From assembly GCA_937900325.1 (NCBI GenBank), contig CALCEX010000245.1, positions 1-23,903 of the forward strand: DNA of 23,903 nucleotides, read 5' to 3'. Made by a program: the position numbers and the translations under genes. The DNA is from an uncultured Clostridia bacterium. GTDB taxonomy: Bacteria; Bacillota; Clostridia; Christensenellales; CAG-138. The notes under the pieces were generated by a model. It saw nothing but the letters and a program-made list of their open reading frames with translations. It did no database searches and was not told the origin of the DNA. Below, in pieces: positions 1 to 7,455 of the stretch (positions are counted from its first letter, which is position 1; every line of letters starts with the position of its first letter).

Positions 1-1179
1 GCGGATACCGATATGGACGGCTATATAGGCTACGCGGATTACGGCGAGGGGGACGAGACTCTGGGCGTGCTGACGCATCTGGACGTCGTGCCCGAGGGCG
101 AGGGCTGGAGCAGCGACCCCTATGCCGCAAACATAATCAACGGACAAATGATAGGCCGCGGCGTGCTGGATGATAAGGGCCCGGCCATAACCGCGGTATA
201 TGCCCTTGCCGCCATAAAGGCCGCCGGGCTGCCCTTCAAGCGCCGGGTGCGCCTTTTGTTCGGCTGCGACGAGGAAGTGGGCATGGGCTGCCTGAGACAC
301 TACATCGCCAACGAGAAGCTGCCCGACATGGCATTCTCGCCCGACGCCGAGTATCCCCTGGTAAACGCCGAAAAGAACATATTCCACGCCCGCTACGCCA
401 AGAAGTACAACTCCGGGATAACGCTGCGTGCCGGCACCGTAATAAACGCCGTGCCCGGCAAGGCCGTGGCCACGGTACCCTGCTCTCCCGAGCGCGTTGA
501 AAAGGCAATAAAAGGGAAGGAAGGGTTTGCCGTCGAGGCCATAGAGGGCGGGGCAAGGATCACCGCCACAGGCATAGCGGCTCACGCCTCAATGCCCGAA
601 AACGGCAAAAACGCTATTCAGATGCTGCTGTGCATTATGACAAAGCTGGAGCTTCCCGAGGAGGACGGCCTTGCGGTAGAGAGCCTTTATAAAACCTTCG
701 GCATGCAGGTACACGGCGAGAAGGTGGGCCTTGATTCCTCCGATGAATCCGGCAGGCTTACGCTGAACCTCGGCCTTATGGACTGGAACGAAAAGGGCTA
801 TGCCCTGAGCATAGATATCCGCGCCCCCATGTGTACCGGCCACGAAAAGCTGCTTGAGAAGCTTGACACGGCCTTCGATAAGCTGGGCGCGCACCGGGAA
901 TACGAGTCCTTCAGCCCCGGCTACTGCGTGCCTGAGGACAGCGAGCTTGTCAGCAAGCTTCTTTCGGCATACCGTGAGCGCACCGGGGATAATAACCCTC
1001 CAAAGCGCATAGGCGGCGGCACCTACGCGCGCCATTTGAAAAACGCCGTAGCCTTCGGGCCCGAGAGGGACGATCGTGAGAACCGCATACACATGGTGGA
1101 TGAGGCGGCGCCGGTAGAGGATCTTATCGAGAACGCCAAGCTGGTGGCAGACGGCATAATGGCGCTGTGCTGTCAGTAA
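1..1179 (+). CDS. pepV: PepV/Sapep-like M20 dipeptidase (5' end missing)
   Basis: This is a zinc-dependent M20 aminoacylpeptidase that hydrolyses dipeptides in the cytoplasm. The reading frame is open from the first base of the window, so the ATG at 13 is internal. PepV proteins are about 465 residues and about 390 are present, so roughly the first 75 are missing. Numbering from that ATG, the metal-site motif THLDVVPEGEGW carries His22, GRGVLDDKGP carries the bridging Asp53, and GCDEEVG carries the catalytic Glu87/Glu88. The motifs AAHASMPENG (lid/dimer region) and GGGTYARH...AFGPERD near the C-terminus are typical of the PepV/Sapep group. A strong terminator follows 14 bases after the stop. 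Family assignment is firm. Exact substrate preference cannot be read from sequence. Confidence 0.93.
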   Translation, partial: ADTDMDGYIGYADYGEGDETLGVLTHLDVVPEGEGWSSDPYAANIINGQMIGRGVLDDKGPAITAVYALAAIKAAGLPFKRRVRLLFGCDEEVGMGCLRHYIANEKLPDMAFSPDAEYPLVNAEKNIFHARYAKKYNSGITLRAGTVINAVPGKAVATVPCSPERVEKAIKGKEGFAVEAIEGGARITATGIAAHASMPENGKNAIQMLLCIMTKLELPEEDGLAVESLYKTFGMQVHGEKVGLDSSDESGRLTLNLGLMDWNEKGYALSIDIRAPMCTGHEKLLEKLDTAFDKLGAHREYESFSPGYCVPEDSELVSKLLSAYRERTGDNNPPKRIGGGTYARHLKNAVAFGPERDDRENRIHMVDEAAPVEDLIENAKLVADGIMALCCQ

Positions 1180-1192
1180 TTTAGCGTATTAT

Positions 1193-1224
1193 GGGCTGCC
1201 GAAGGCGGCAGCCCGTATTTTTTT
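1193..1224 (+). terminator. Rho-independent terminator after pepV
   Basis: GGGCTGCCG (1193-1201) pairs perfectly with CGGCAGCCC (1206-1214) around a four-base loop. A run of seven T follows at 1218-1224. It lies between the pepV stop and the yitT ribosome binding site, so yitT either has its own start downstream or depends on readthrough. Confidence 0.9.
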
Positions 1225-1247
1225 CGCGTTTTAAGGGGGGAGAAAAT

Positions 1248-2111
1248 ATGAAACGCAAGGCCGCTGCGGAGCTCAGACGCTATGCGGTAATGACTCTGGG
1301 CTGCTTTATATACGCAGTATCCATAGCCATATTTCTTGATCCAAGGGGACTTGCCCCCGGAGGCGTTACCGGTATTGCCATAATGGTCAGCTACGCCACC
1401 AAGATACCGACCGGCACCCTGGTCCTGCTCATAAACATACCGCTCCTTGCCATAGGCGTATGGAAATTCGGCAGGCAGTTCCTGTGCTATACGGTGTTCT
1501 CTACGGTGCTGTCCTCCCTTATGATAAACGGACTTTCGGGCGTTGTAGTACCTACCGATGACCAGCTTCTCTGCGGCGTGGTGGGCGGCGCGCTGATGGG
1601 TCTCGGCATGGGCATGGTGTTTACCCAGGGCGGCACTACCGGCGGCTCGGATATAATCGTAAAGCTGCTGCGCACGAGGTTCCGCTATCTGAAAACCGGA
1701 ATAATATTCGCCATAACGGATACGGTGATCGTCGCCTGCTCCGCGCTGGTGTTCAAAAACATCGAAAACGGCCTGTATGCCGGAATATCCCTGGCTGTAC
1801 AGACCATAGTATTCGACCTTGTGCTCTACGGCCCCGATGAGGCCAAATCCCTGATGATAATAAGCGACGAGGCAAAAATGGTAGCCCGCCGGCTGATGGA
1901 CGAGCTGGATGTGGGGGTGACCTACCTTAACGGAATAGGAGCATATTCAAACAGCGAAAAGCTGGTCATACTCTGCGCCATGCGAAAGCAGCTTTTCCCA
2001 AAGGCGCGTACCATAGTCAAAGAGGTCGATCCGGGCGCATTCATGATAGTATCCAGCGCAACCGAGATATTCGGCGAGGGGTTCAAGGATCACTTCGGCG
2101 AGGAAATATAA
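1248..2111 (+). CDS. YitT family membrane protein (DUF2179 C-terminal domain)
   Basis: This 287-residue protein has five or six hydrophobic segments within residues 14-195, followed by a soluble C-terminal DUF2179 domain (about 205-280). That is the standard order for the YitT family. The glycine-rich motif QGGTTGGSDII (127-137) is a family hallmark. The start is the ATG at 1248, preceded by GGGGGGAGA at 1235-1243. An upstream in-frame ATG at 1191 lies inside the terminator and has no ribosome binding site. YitT proteins are widespread in Firmicutes and usually have no demonstrated substrate, so no transport function is assigned. It is probably a single-gene unit, with terminators on both sides. 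Confidence 0.9.
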   Translation: MKRKAAAELRRYAVMTLGCFIYAVSIAIFLDPRGLAPGGVTGIAIMVSYATKIPTGTLVLLINIPLLAIGVWKFGRQFLCYTVFSTVLSSLMINGLSGVVVPTDDQLLCGVVGGALMGLGMGMVFTQGGTTGGSDIIVKLLRTRFRYLKTGIIFAITDTVIVACSALVFKNIENGLYAGISLAVQTIVFDLVLYGPDEAKSLMIISDEAKMVARRLMDELDVGVTYLNGIGAYSNSEKLVILCAMRKQLFPKARTIVKEVDPGAFMIVSSATEIFGEGFKDHFGEEI

Positions 2112-2121
2112 GCAAAGCAAA

Positions 2122-2155
2122 AAAGGAGCGGATGACCGCTCCTTTATTATTTTTT
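2122..2155. terminator. Bidirectional terminator between yitT and nrdD
   Basis: AAAGGAGCGG (2122-2131) pairs with CCGCTCCTTT (2136-2145) around ATGA. It is followed by a T-rich run to 2155 on the plus strand and preceded by an A-run (2117-2124) that becomes a T-run on the minus strand. It can therefore end both convergent transcripts. Confidence 0.88.
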
Positions 2156-2158
2156 GGC

Positions 2159-4531
2159 TTATACCGCTTTTCTGCTGGCATCCACGAATTTCAGCACGTT
2201 GGCTATGCCTGAGAACTTCTGCACTTCGCCGTCCCTCTCGACTATAAGGGTGGGGGCCTGGCGGAGGCCGTAGTGCATGGCGAGCTCCGGGTGCTCCTCA
2301 GCGTCTATGACCTCATATGCGAGCCCTATGGAATTGAGCTGCTCCTTTGCCATGGCGCAGTTGGGGCAGGTCCTGGTGGTGAAGAGCTTTAAAACGCCGC
2401 AGCAGGGAGCCGCCTTCTCATCCTCCTTTTTCTTTGCGCCGGGCCAGGTGGAATGATGCTCCACATCGTATTCGCGGCGCTCGCGGTATTCCTGGCTCTT
2501 GCCGTCGTTCCAGTTCTGCACGGGGCGGTAGTAGCCGGTTATGCGGCTGTATACCTCGGCGGCCTTGCCGCAGTGGGGGCAGGTGAAGTGCTCGCCCGCG
2601 AGATAACCGTGGGTAGGGCATACGGAATATGTGGGGGACAGGGTGTAGTAGGGCAGCCTGTAATTATCCGCTATGGTCTTGACCAGCTTTGCGGCGGATT
2701 CCCAGCCGGGCAGCTTCTCGCCCAGGAAGGCGTGGAAAACCGTGCCGCTGGTGTAAAGGGTCTGAAGCTCGTCCTGAATATCCAGCGCGGCGAATATATC
2801 CTCAGAGAAGCTCACGGGCAGGTGGGAGCTGTTGGTGTAGTAGGGAGCGTCGCCGTTTTTGCCGCCGGCGGTGATTATGTCGGGATACCGCTTGCGGTCG
2901 TGCTTTGCAAGGCGGAAGGCGGTGGACTCGGCAGGGGTAGCCTCGAGATTATACAGCTCGTTGTCGTACATCTCCTGATAGTCGCTGAGCCGCTCACGCA
3001 TATGGTTGAGCACGTCCTTTGCGAACTGCTGGGTCTTTGGGTCGGTCATGTCCGCCCGTATCCACCTGGCGTTGAGCCCCGCCTCGTTCATGCCCACAAG
3101 GCCTATGGTGGAGAAATGGTTGTCGAAGCTGCCCAGATACCGCCTGGTGTAGGGGTACAGGCCCTCGTTCATAAGGCGGGTGATTATCTGCCGCTTTATG
3201 TGAAGGCTGCGGGCAGAGATGTCCATCATCCTGTCCAGCCTTGCGTAAAAATCCGCCTCGTCGCTTGCAAGATAGGCTATGCGGGGCAGGTTTATGGTAA
3301 CGACGCCCACCGAGCCGGTGGATTCGCCGCTGCCGAAAAAGCCGCCGCTCTTTTTGCGCAGCTCGCGCAGGTCAAGGCGGAGGCGGCAGCACATACTGCG
3401 CACATCCGATGGCTCCATATCGCTGTTTATATAATTGCTGAAGTAGGGAGTGCCGTATTTGGCGGTCATCTCAAACAGGAGCCGGTTGTTTTCCGTGGGG
3501 CTCCAGTCGAAGTCCCTCGTTATGGAATAGGTGGGTATCGGGTACTGGAAGCCGCGGCCGTTGGCGTCGCCCTCTATCATGGTCTCGATGAAGGCTTTGT
3601 TCACCATGTCCATTTCCTTCTTGCAGTCCTTATACTTAAAGGGCATTTCCTCGCCGCCGACTATGGCGTACTGCTCCGCAAGGTCCGCCGGTACCGTCCA
3701 GTCAAGGGTTATGTTGCTGAAGGGGGCCTGAGTGCCCCAGCGGCTTGGGGTGTTCACGCCGTAAATAAAGGATTCGATGCACTTTTTCACCGCGTCGTAG
3801 GGCATATTGTCCGCCTTTACGAAGGGGGCAAGGTAGGTATCGAAGGAGGAGAAGGCCTGCGCCCCCGCCCATTCGTTCTGCATTATGCCAAGGAAGTTCA
3901 CCATCTGGTTGCAGAGGGAGGCCAGATGCTTTGCGGGCTTGCTGGTGATCTTGCCGGTGACGCCCCCAAGACCATCCTTTATGAGCTGACGGAGGGACCA
4001 GCCCGCGCAGTAGCCGGTGAGCATGGAGAGATCGTGAATGTGTATATCGGCGTTGCGGTGGGCGTTGGCTATCTCCTCATCGTATATCTCGGAAAGCCAG
4101 TAGTTGGCGGTGATAGCGCCGCTGTTGGAGAGTATAAGCCCGCCGACGGAGTAGGTCACGGTAGAGTTCTCCTTTACGCGCCAGTCTGTGACGTTTACGT
4201 AATTGTTCACCGTCTCTCTGTAATCCAGTATGGTGGACTTCATGTTGCGCAGCTTTTCCCGCTGCTTGCGGTAGAGTATGTAAGCCTTTGCCACATCGGC
4301 ATAGCCCGCCTGGCTCAGGACCTCCTCCACGCTGTCCTGTATGTCCTCAACGGCGATAAGGCCGTCCTTTATCTTGGGCTCAAAGTCCGCGGTGACCTTG
4401 AGCGCAAGCAGGTCTATAATGCTGTTGTTGTACTGCCTTTCCGTGGCCTCAAAGGCCTTTATTATGGCCTCGCTTATCTTTCTGATATCGAATTCCGCAA
4501 TGGAATTATCCCTTTTTACAACGCGGTACAT
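2159..4531 (-). CDS. nrdD: Anaerobic (class III) ribonucleoside-triphosphate reductase with C-terminal redoxin domain
   Basis: This 790-residue glycyl-radical enzyme makes deoxyribonucleotides without oxygen. An ATP-cone allosteric domain occupies about residues 2-95. The catalytic barrel follows, with Cys175 in GYCAGW and Cys381/Cys382 in MCCRL, the region of the thiyl-radical cysteine. A zinc site is formed by Cys638, probably His641, Cys651 and Cys654. The glycyl-radical loop RITGYYRPV contains Gly666. From about residue 710 an extra glutaredoxin/thioredoxin-like domain follows (LKLFTTRTCPNCAMAKEQL, Cys722-x2-Cys725; QAPTLIV), which most NrdD proteins lack. It suggests a built-in thiol electron donor, as in NrdD2-type enzymes that use NrdH-like redoxins rather than formate; that is inference. 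The start is the ATG at 4531 with GGAGGAGG at 4538-4545. The open frame runs 41 codons further but without a binding site. The activase gene nrdG lies immediately upstream on the same strand. Confidence 0.96.
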   Translation of the reverse strand: MYRVVKRDNSIAEFDIRKISEAIIKAFEATERQYNNSIIDLLALKVTADFEPKIKDGLIAVEDIQDSVEEVLSQAGYADVAKAYILYRKQREKLRNMKSTILDYRETVNNYVNVTDWRVKENSTVTYSVGGLILSNSGAITANYWLSEIYDEEIANAHRNADIHIHDLSMLTGYCAGWSLRQLIKDGLGGVTGKITSKPAKHLASLCNQMVNFLGIMQNEWAGAQAFSSFDTYLAPFVKADNMPYDAVKKCIESFIYGVNTPSRWGTQAPFSNITLDWTVPADLAEQYAIVGGEEMPFKYKDCKKEMDMVNKAFIETMIEGDANGRGFQYPIPTYSITRDFDWSPTENNRLLFEMTAKYGTPYFSNYINSDMEPSDVRSMCCRLRLDLRELRKKSGGFFGSGESTGSVGVVTINLPRIAYLASDEADFYARLDRMMDISARSLHIKRQIITRLMNEGLYPYTRRYLGSFDNHFSTIGLVGMNEAGLNARWIRADMTDPKTQQFAKDVLNHMRERLSDYQEMYDNELYNLEATPAESTAFRLAKHDRKRYPDIITAGGKNGDAPYYTNSSHLPVSFSEDIFAALDIQDELQTLYTSGTVFHAFLGEKLPGWESAAKLVKTIADNYRLPYYTLSPTYSVCPTHGYLAGEHFTCPHCGKAAEVYSRITGYYRPVQNWNDGKSQEYRERREYDVEHHSTWPGAKKKEDEKAAPCCGVLKLFTTRTCPNCAMAKEQLNSIGLAYEVIDAEEHPELAMHYGLRQAPTLIVERDGEVQKFSGIANVLKFVDASRKAV

Positions 4532-4644
4532 AATGATCCTCCTCCCGACAAATCCTGGTGTATCTATCTTATGGGCGCAATAAAAGGCCCGGTCCGGATG
4601 CTTTATGGCGAAAATTGCCAAGAATAGCCCCCTCTTGGGCCTTG

Positions 4645-4674
4645 AGTATACCATATATTGTGCCTGCCTGGCAA
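4645..4674 (-). promoter_or_regulatory. Sigma70-type promoter of nrdD
   Basis: Read on the minus strand, TTGCCA (4669-4674) and TATACT (4645-4650) are separated by 18 bases. The predicted start of transcription is near 4638, about 105 bases before the nrdD ATG. The promoter sits between nrdG and nrdD, so nrdD can be expressed apart from nrdG. Confidence 0.7.
4648..4663 (-). promoter_or_regulatory. NrdR-box-like site overlapping the nrdD -10
   Basis: On the minus strand this reads GCACAATATATGGTAT, close to the NrdR consensus acaCwAtATaTwGtgt. It overlaps the -10 element. It pairs with a second box 33 bases upstream, roughly three helical turns, the arrangement NrdR uses to repress ribonucleotide reductase genes. 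Confidence 0.75.
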
Positions 4675-4680
4675 TAGCAA

Positions 4681-4696
4681 AAACTACATATTGTGT
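4681..4696 (-). promoter_or_regulatory. NrdR-box-like site upstream of the nrdD -35
   Basis: On the minus strand this reads ACACAATATGTAGTTT and matches the NrdR consensus at all but two positions. It lies just upstream of the -35, with a 17-base gap to the other box. Together they bracket the nrdD promoter. Confidence 0.78.
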
Positions 4697-4716
4697 TTCC
4701 CTATGAGAGAAAGAGA

Positions 4717-5412
4717 CTATTCCACCCCTCTCAGCTCCGCATTGGGGAGATATTCCCTCGCGGCTGAAAGCAGCGCGTGCAGCTCCTCATCCGAGGGCCG
4801 TGAGCAGCCGCCTTTCAGTATGTCGCCGGAATCCCGGTAGGCCTGAATAAAGTAGCCCCTTGCGCCCCGGATCTCCTTCGCTATGGCGCGGATATCGTCG
4901 GGGGTGTGGAATTCCCGTATTACCGTCGTGCGGAATTCGTAGTCTATTCCGGCGGACATGACGATCCCTATGCTTTCCCGGATGGGCGCCGTATCGTAGC
5001 CGGGTATGCCGCAGGTCCTGGGGTATTTTTCATAGCTGTTCTTTATATCCATGGCTATCATGTCCGCCAATCCCGCGTCTATTATCCGCTTTACGGTCTT
5101 AGGGCGGCTGCCGTTGGTATCCAGCTTGACGAGATAGCCCAGCTCCTTTATCCTTGCCATAAGCGTCTCAAGGCCGAAGGCCAGCGTGGGCTCGCCGCCG
5201 GTTATGCATACCCCCTCGAGTATGCCCTTCCGCTTTTTGAGCAGGGCGAAAAGTTCCTCCTCCGGGATGTGCTCGCCCTCATCGGGCCTTAGCACAAGGC
5301 TGCCGTTATGGCAGAAGGGGCAGCGGAAATTGCAGCCCCCTGTGAACACGGTGCAGGCTACCTTGCCGGGGTAATCCAGAAGCGTCAGCTTTTGCAGGCC
5401 GTGTATGAGCAT
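4717..5412 (-). CDS. nrdG: Anaerobic ribonucleotide reductase activase (radical SAM)
   Basis: This 231-residue radical SAM enzyme installs the glycyl radical on NrdD using S-adenosylmethionine and a [4Fe-4S] cluster. The cluster motif is Cys27-x3-Cys31-x2-Cys34 (CNFRCPFC), followed by the SAM-binding GVCITGGEPTLA. Its length and the N-terminal GLQKLTLLDYPGKVACTVF fit the longer NrdG2-like group (TIGR02495 type) rather than the ~155-residue E. coli form. The start ATG at 5412 overlaps the stop of the upstream C_GCAxxG_C_C gene by one base, so the two are translationally coupled. The partner nrdD lies downstream behind its own promoter. Family assignment is firm, and NrdD as its target is supported by adjacency. 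Confidence 0.93.
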   Translation of the reverse strand: MLIHGLQKLTLLDYPGKVACTVFTGGCNFRCPFCHNGSLVLRPDEGEHIPEEELFALLKKRKGILEGVCITGGEPTLAFGLETLMARIKELGYLVKLDTNGSRPKTVKRIIDAGLADMIAMDIKNSYEKYPRTCGIPGYDTAPIRESIGIVMSAGIDYEFRTTVIREFHTPDDIRAIAKEIRGARGYFIQAYRDSGDILKGGCSRPSDEELHALLSAAREYLPNAELRGVE

Positions 5413-5867
5413 TACTTACCAAGCCCCCGCTGGGCTATGAGGTCATCCAGCAGCCTGGCCGCATCCATTACAAGGCGGGTGCAGGGCCGCTCCGCATAAT
5501 ATGCGTCGGTACGCTCCATGGGCTGCTGCGCCTTCTTGCAGAAGGCCAGAAGATCGCGGCACATGAGGCTCTGATTTTCCTCTTTGAACTGCTCCGCAAG
5601 CTTTCGGATAGCCGCATAGTGGGCCGCCTTTTCGGTAGTGGCCTGTGGGTCGGTGTAGCCGTAGAGCATATCCGCGACCATGAACATTCCGGTTACCGCG
5701 CCGCAGGTGTCCCGCATACCGCCCATGCCGGCGCCGAAGCCGGAGGCCAGCTTTATTGCCGTCTCAAAGTCGATGCCGGTAACGTCGCAAAACGCGGCGA
5801 ATACCGACTGCGCGCAGTTGTAGCCCTGCCTGAAAAGCTCGTGCGCCTTTTCCTCGTGGTTTATCAT
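5412..5867 (-). CDS. C_GCAxxG_C_C family protein
   Basis: This 151-residue soluble protein has the family pattern: Cys18 in GYNCAQSV, a glycine-rich segment leading to Cys55 in TCGAVTG, Cys103 in LMCRDLL and Cys129 in RPCTRLV. Cys27 and Cys110 are additional. The conserved cysteines suggest metal or cluster binding or thiol redox chemistry, but no biochemical role is established for most members. It has a good ribosome binding site (AAGGAG before the ATG at 5867). It lies 39 bases after znuB and overlaps nrdG by one base, so it joins the zinc-uptake genes to nrdG in one run of minus-strand genes. Whether it serves nrdG or zinc uptake is unknown. Confidence 0.88.
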   Translation of the reverse strand: MINHEEKAHELFRQGYNCAQSVFAAFCDVTGIDFETAIKLASGFGAGMGGMRDTCGAVTGMFMVADMLYGYTDPQATTEKAAHYAAIRKLAEQFKEENQSLMCRDLLAFCKKAQQPMERTDAYYAERPCTRLVMDAARLLDDLIAQRGLGK

Positions 5868-5906
5868 AACGGTTCTCCTTTGCGTGTTTTCTGTGTGAGG
5901 CGTATC

Positions 5907-6752
5907 CTATCTAATATTAGCGCGGCGCGCTGTATTTTTCAAGGAGCGCATACGGCTGAGAACCGAAAATACGCAGAAGCATATTATATTCATGACGACT
6001 ACGCTGGGCCCTGTGGGGGTCGATAAGGCGAAGCTTATGATTATGCCGGCCGCGAAGCAGAGGGCGGACAGCAGCCCCGAGCATATTACGACGCCTTTGA
6101 AGGTTTTGCAGAGCCGCATGGAGGTAAGCGGCGGGAAAATTATAAGGCTGGATATGAGCAGCGCCCCCATCATGCGCATTCCGAGCACAATGGTGACCGC
6201 CGTAAGGCAGGCTAAAAGAGTATTGTAAAAACCGACGTTGACTCCTGTCGCCCGGGCGAAGTCCTCGTCAAAGGTCACGGCGAACATACGGCAGTAGAAC
6301 AGCACGAACAGCGTCAGCACGCAGGCGGAGAGTATTATGCTCAGCGTCACGTCGCCGCCGCTCATGGTCAGTATGCTTCCGAAAAGAAAATTCATAATGT
6401 CGGTATTCATGCCGGAGGTCACGGATATGACAAGGACGCCCAGCGCCATGGAGCCGGTGGATATGAGGGCTATGACCGCATCGCCCTTTATGGCTGCGGA
6501 GCTGCTCAGGCGCAGCAGCAATATGGCCGCCGCGACGACAACGGGTATTGCCACGCCCAGCTCGGACGCGCCCAATACCGACGCTACCGCCAGCGCCCCG
6601 AAGCCCACATGGGACAGGCCATCGCCTATCATGGAATATCGCTTTAAAACCAGGCTGACACCAAGGAGCGCCGAGCACAGGGACACGAGCAGCCCCACGA
6701 TGAGCGCCCGCATCATGAATGTATAAGAAAACATATTCTCCAAATACGCCAT
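5907..6752 (-). CDS. znuB: Zinc/manganese-type ABC transporter permease
   Basis: This 281-residue polytopic inner-membrane permease belongs to the ABC-3 family. It has about eight hydrophobic segments, starting with RALIVGLLVSLCSALLGVSL, and the family motif YSMIGDGLSHVGFGALA near the N-terminus. A second conserved block is MRMMGALLISSLIIFPPLTSMRL. It forms the membrane channel of the zinc importer with the adjacent ATPase and binding protein. Its ATG lies 3 bases past the ATPase stop, with GGGAGG in front. It ends in TAG, one of several TAG stops in the window. Zinc rather than manganese is inferred from the His-rich binding protein and the Zur-like regulator. Confidence 0.92.
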   Translation of the reverse strand: MAYLENMFSYTFMMRALIVGLLVSLCSALLGVSLVLKRYSMIGDGLSHVGFGALAVASVLGASELGVAIPVVVAAAILLLRLSSSAAIKGDAVIALISTGSMALGVLVISVTSGMNTDIMNFLFGSILTMSGGDVTLSIILSACVLTLFVLFYCRMFAVTFDEDFARATGVNVGFYNTLLACLTAVTIVLGMRMMGALLISSLIIFPPLTSMRLCKTFKGVVICSGLLSALCFAAGIIISFALSTPTGPSVVVMNIICFCVFSVLSRMRSLKNTARRANIR

Positions 6753-6755
6753 ATG

Positions 6756-7454
6756 CTACCTCCCAAGAAACGCCCGGCCCAGCGGGCTGCTGCGGTATTG
6801 TTCGGCGGTAGCCCAATAGGGGCCGCCGGAGCTCAGATGCAGTATGTGCTGCCCATCCCGGACCGCCGCGGCTATGTCGTGCGATACCATTATCACGGTT
6901 ATGCCGTCATGGTGGTTTATATCCTTTATAAGCCGGTACATCTCCATGGTCACCAGCGGATCAAGACCCGTGGTGGGCTCGTCGAGAAGGATGAGCTTCC
7001 TCGTGGCGCACAGCGCCCGCGCCAGCAGCGCGCGCCGCTGCTGCCCGCCGGAAAGCTCCCTGTAACAGCTTTTTTTGAGGGCTGTAATGCCGAGCCGGTC
7101 CATCATGGCCTCGGCCCTTTCCCGGTGGTCCTTCGTATAGAAGGGATGCATGCCGAGGCTGTTGAGGCAGCCGGACAGCACCACCTCGTATACGCTTGCG
7201 GGAAAGTCCCGCTGTATGTCGGTCTGCTGGGGAAGGTAGCCGATCTCGTTTATCCTGAGCCCGGAGCCCATGGTCACGCTGCCCTCGCAGGGCTTTATAA
7301 AGCCTAAAAGCCCCTTTACGAGGGTGCTCTTGCCCGCGCCGTTTTCGCCTACTATGCAGAGATAGTCCCCCGGCTCCACCGTAAAGTTAAGGTTTGATAC
7401 CACCCTTCGCCCGTCATAGGCGAAGGCGGCGTTATTGCAGCTTAAAAGTGCCAT
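6756..7454 (-). CDS. znuC: Zinc ABC transporter ATP-binding protein
   Basis: This 232-residue ATPase energises zinc import. It shows Walker A GENGAGKST (36-44), a Q-loop in GYLPQQTDI, signature LSGGQ (134-138), Walker B LILLDEP (154-160) and the switch His192 in VSHD, all intact. The QQTDI and FPASVYEVV segments are typical of ZnuC/AdcC-type metal transporters. It starts one base after the znuA stop and is followed by the permease after 3 bases, so the three are co-transcribed. The stop codon is TAG. Confidence 0.93.
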   Translation of the reverse strand: MALLSCNNAAFAYDGRRVVSNLNFTVEPGDYLCIVGENGAGKSTLVKGLLGFIKPCEGSVTMGSGLRINEIGYLPQQTDIQRDFPASVYEVVLSGCLNSLGMHPFYTKDHRERAEAMMDRLGITALKKSCYRELSGGQQRRALLARALCATRKLILLDEPTTGLDPLVTMEMYRLIKDINHHDGITVIMVSHDIAAAVRDGQHILHLSSGGPYWATAEQYRSSPLGRAFLGR

Positions 7455-7455
7455 A

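Noticed and set aside
2453..4627. A 724-codon open frame on the plus strand antisense to nrdD
   Set aside because: It lies almost wholly across nrdD, which has every expected motif. The antisense protein has no recognisable domain and no binding site. Such frames arise when codon bias removes TTA, CTA and TCA from the opposite strand.
4532..4654. A 41-residue N-terminal extension of NrdD
   Set aside because: The upstream ATG has no ribosome binding site and lies at the promoter. The ATG at 4531 has GGAGGAGG and begins the ATP-cone exactly.
5907..5940. Terminator between znuB and the C_GCAxxG_C_C gene
   Set aside because: AGCGCGCCGCGCT at the end of znuB can fold, but no T-run follows on the minus strand, so termination is not supported.
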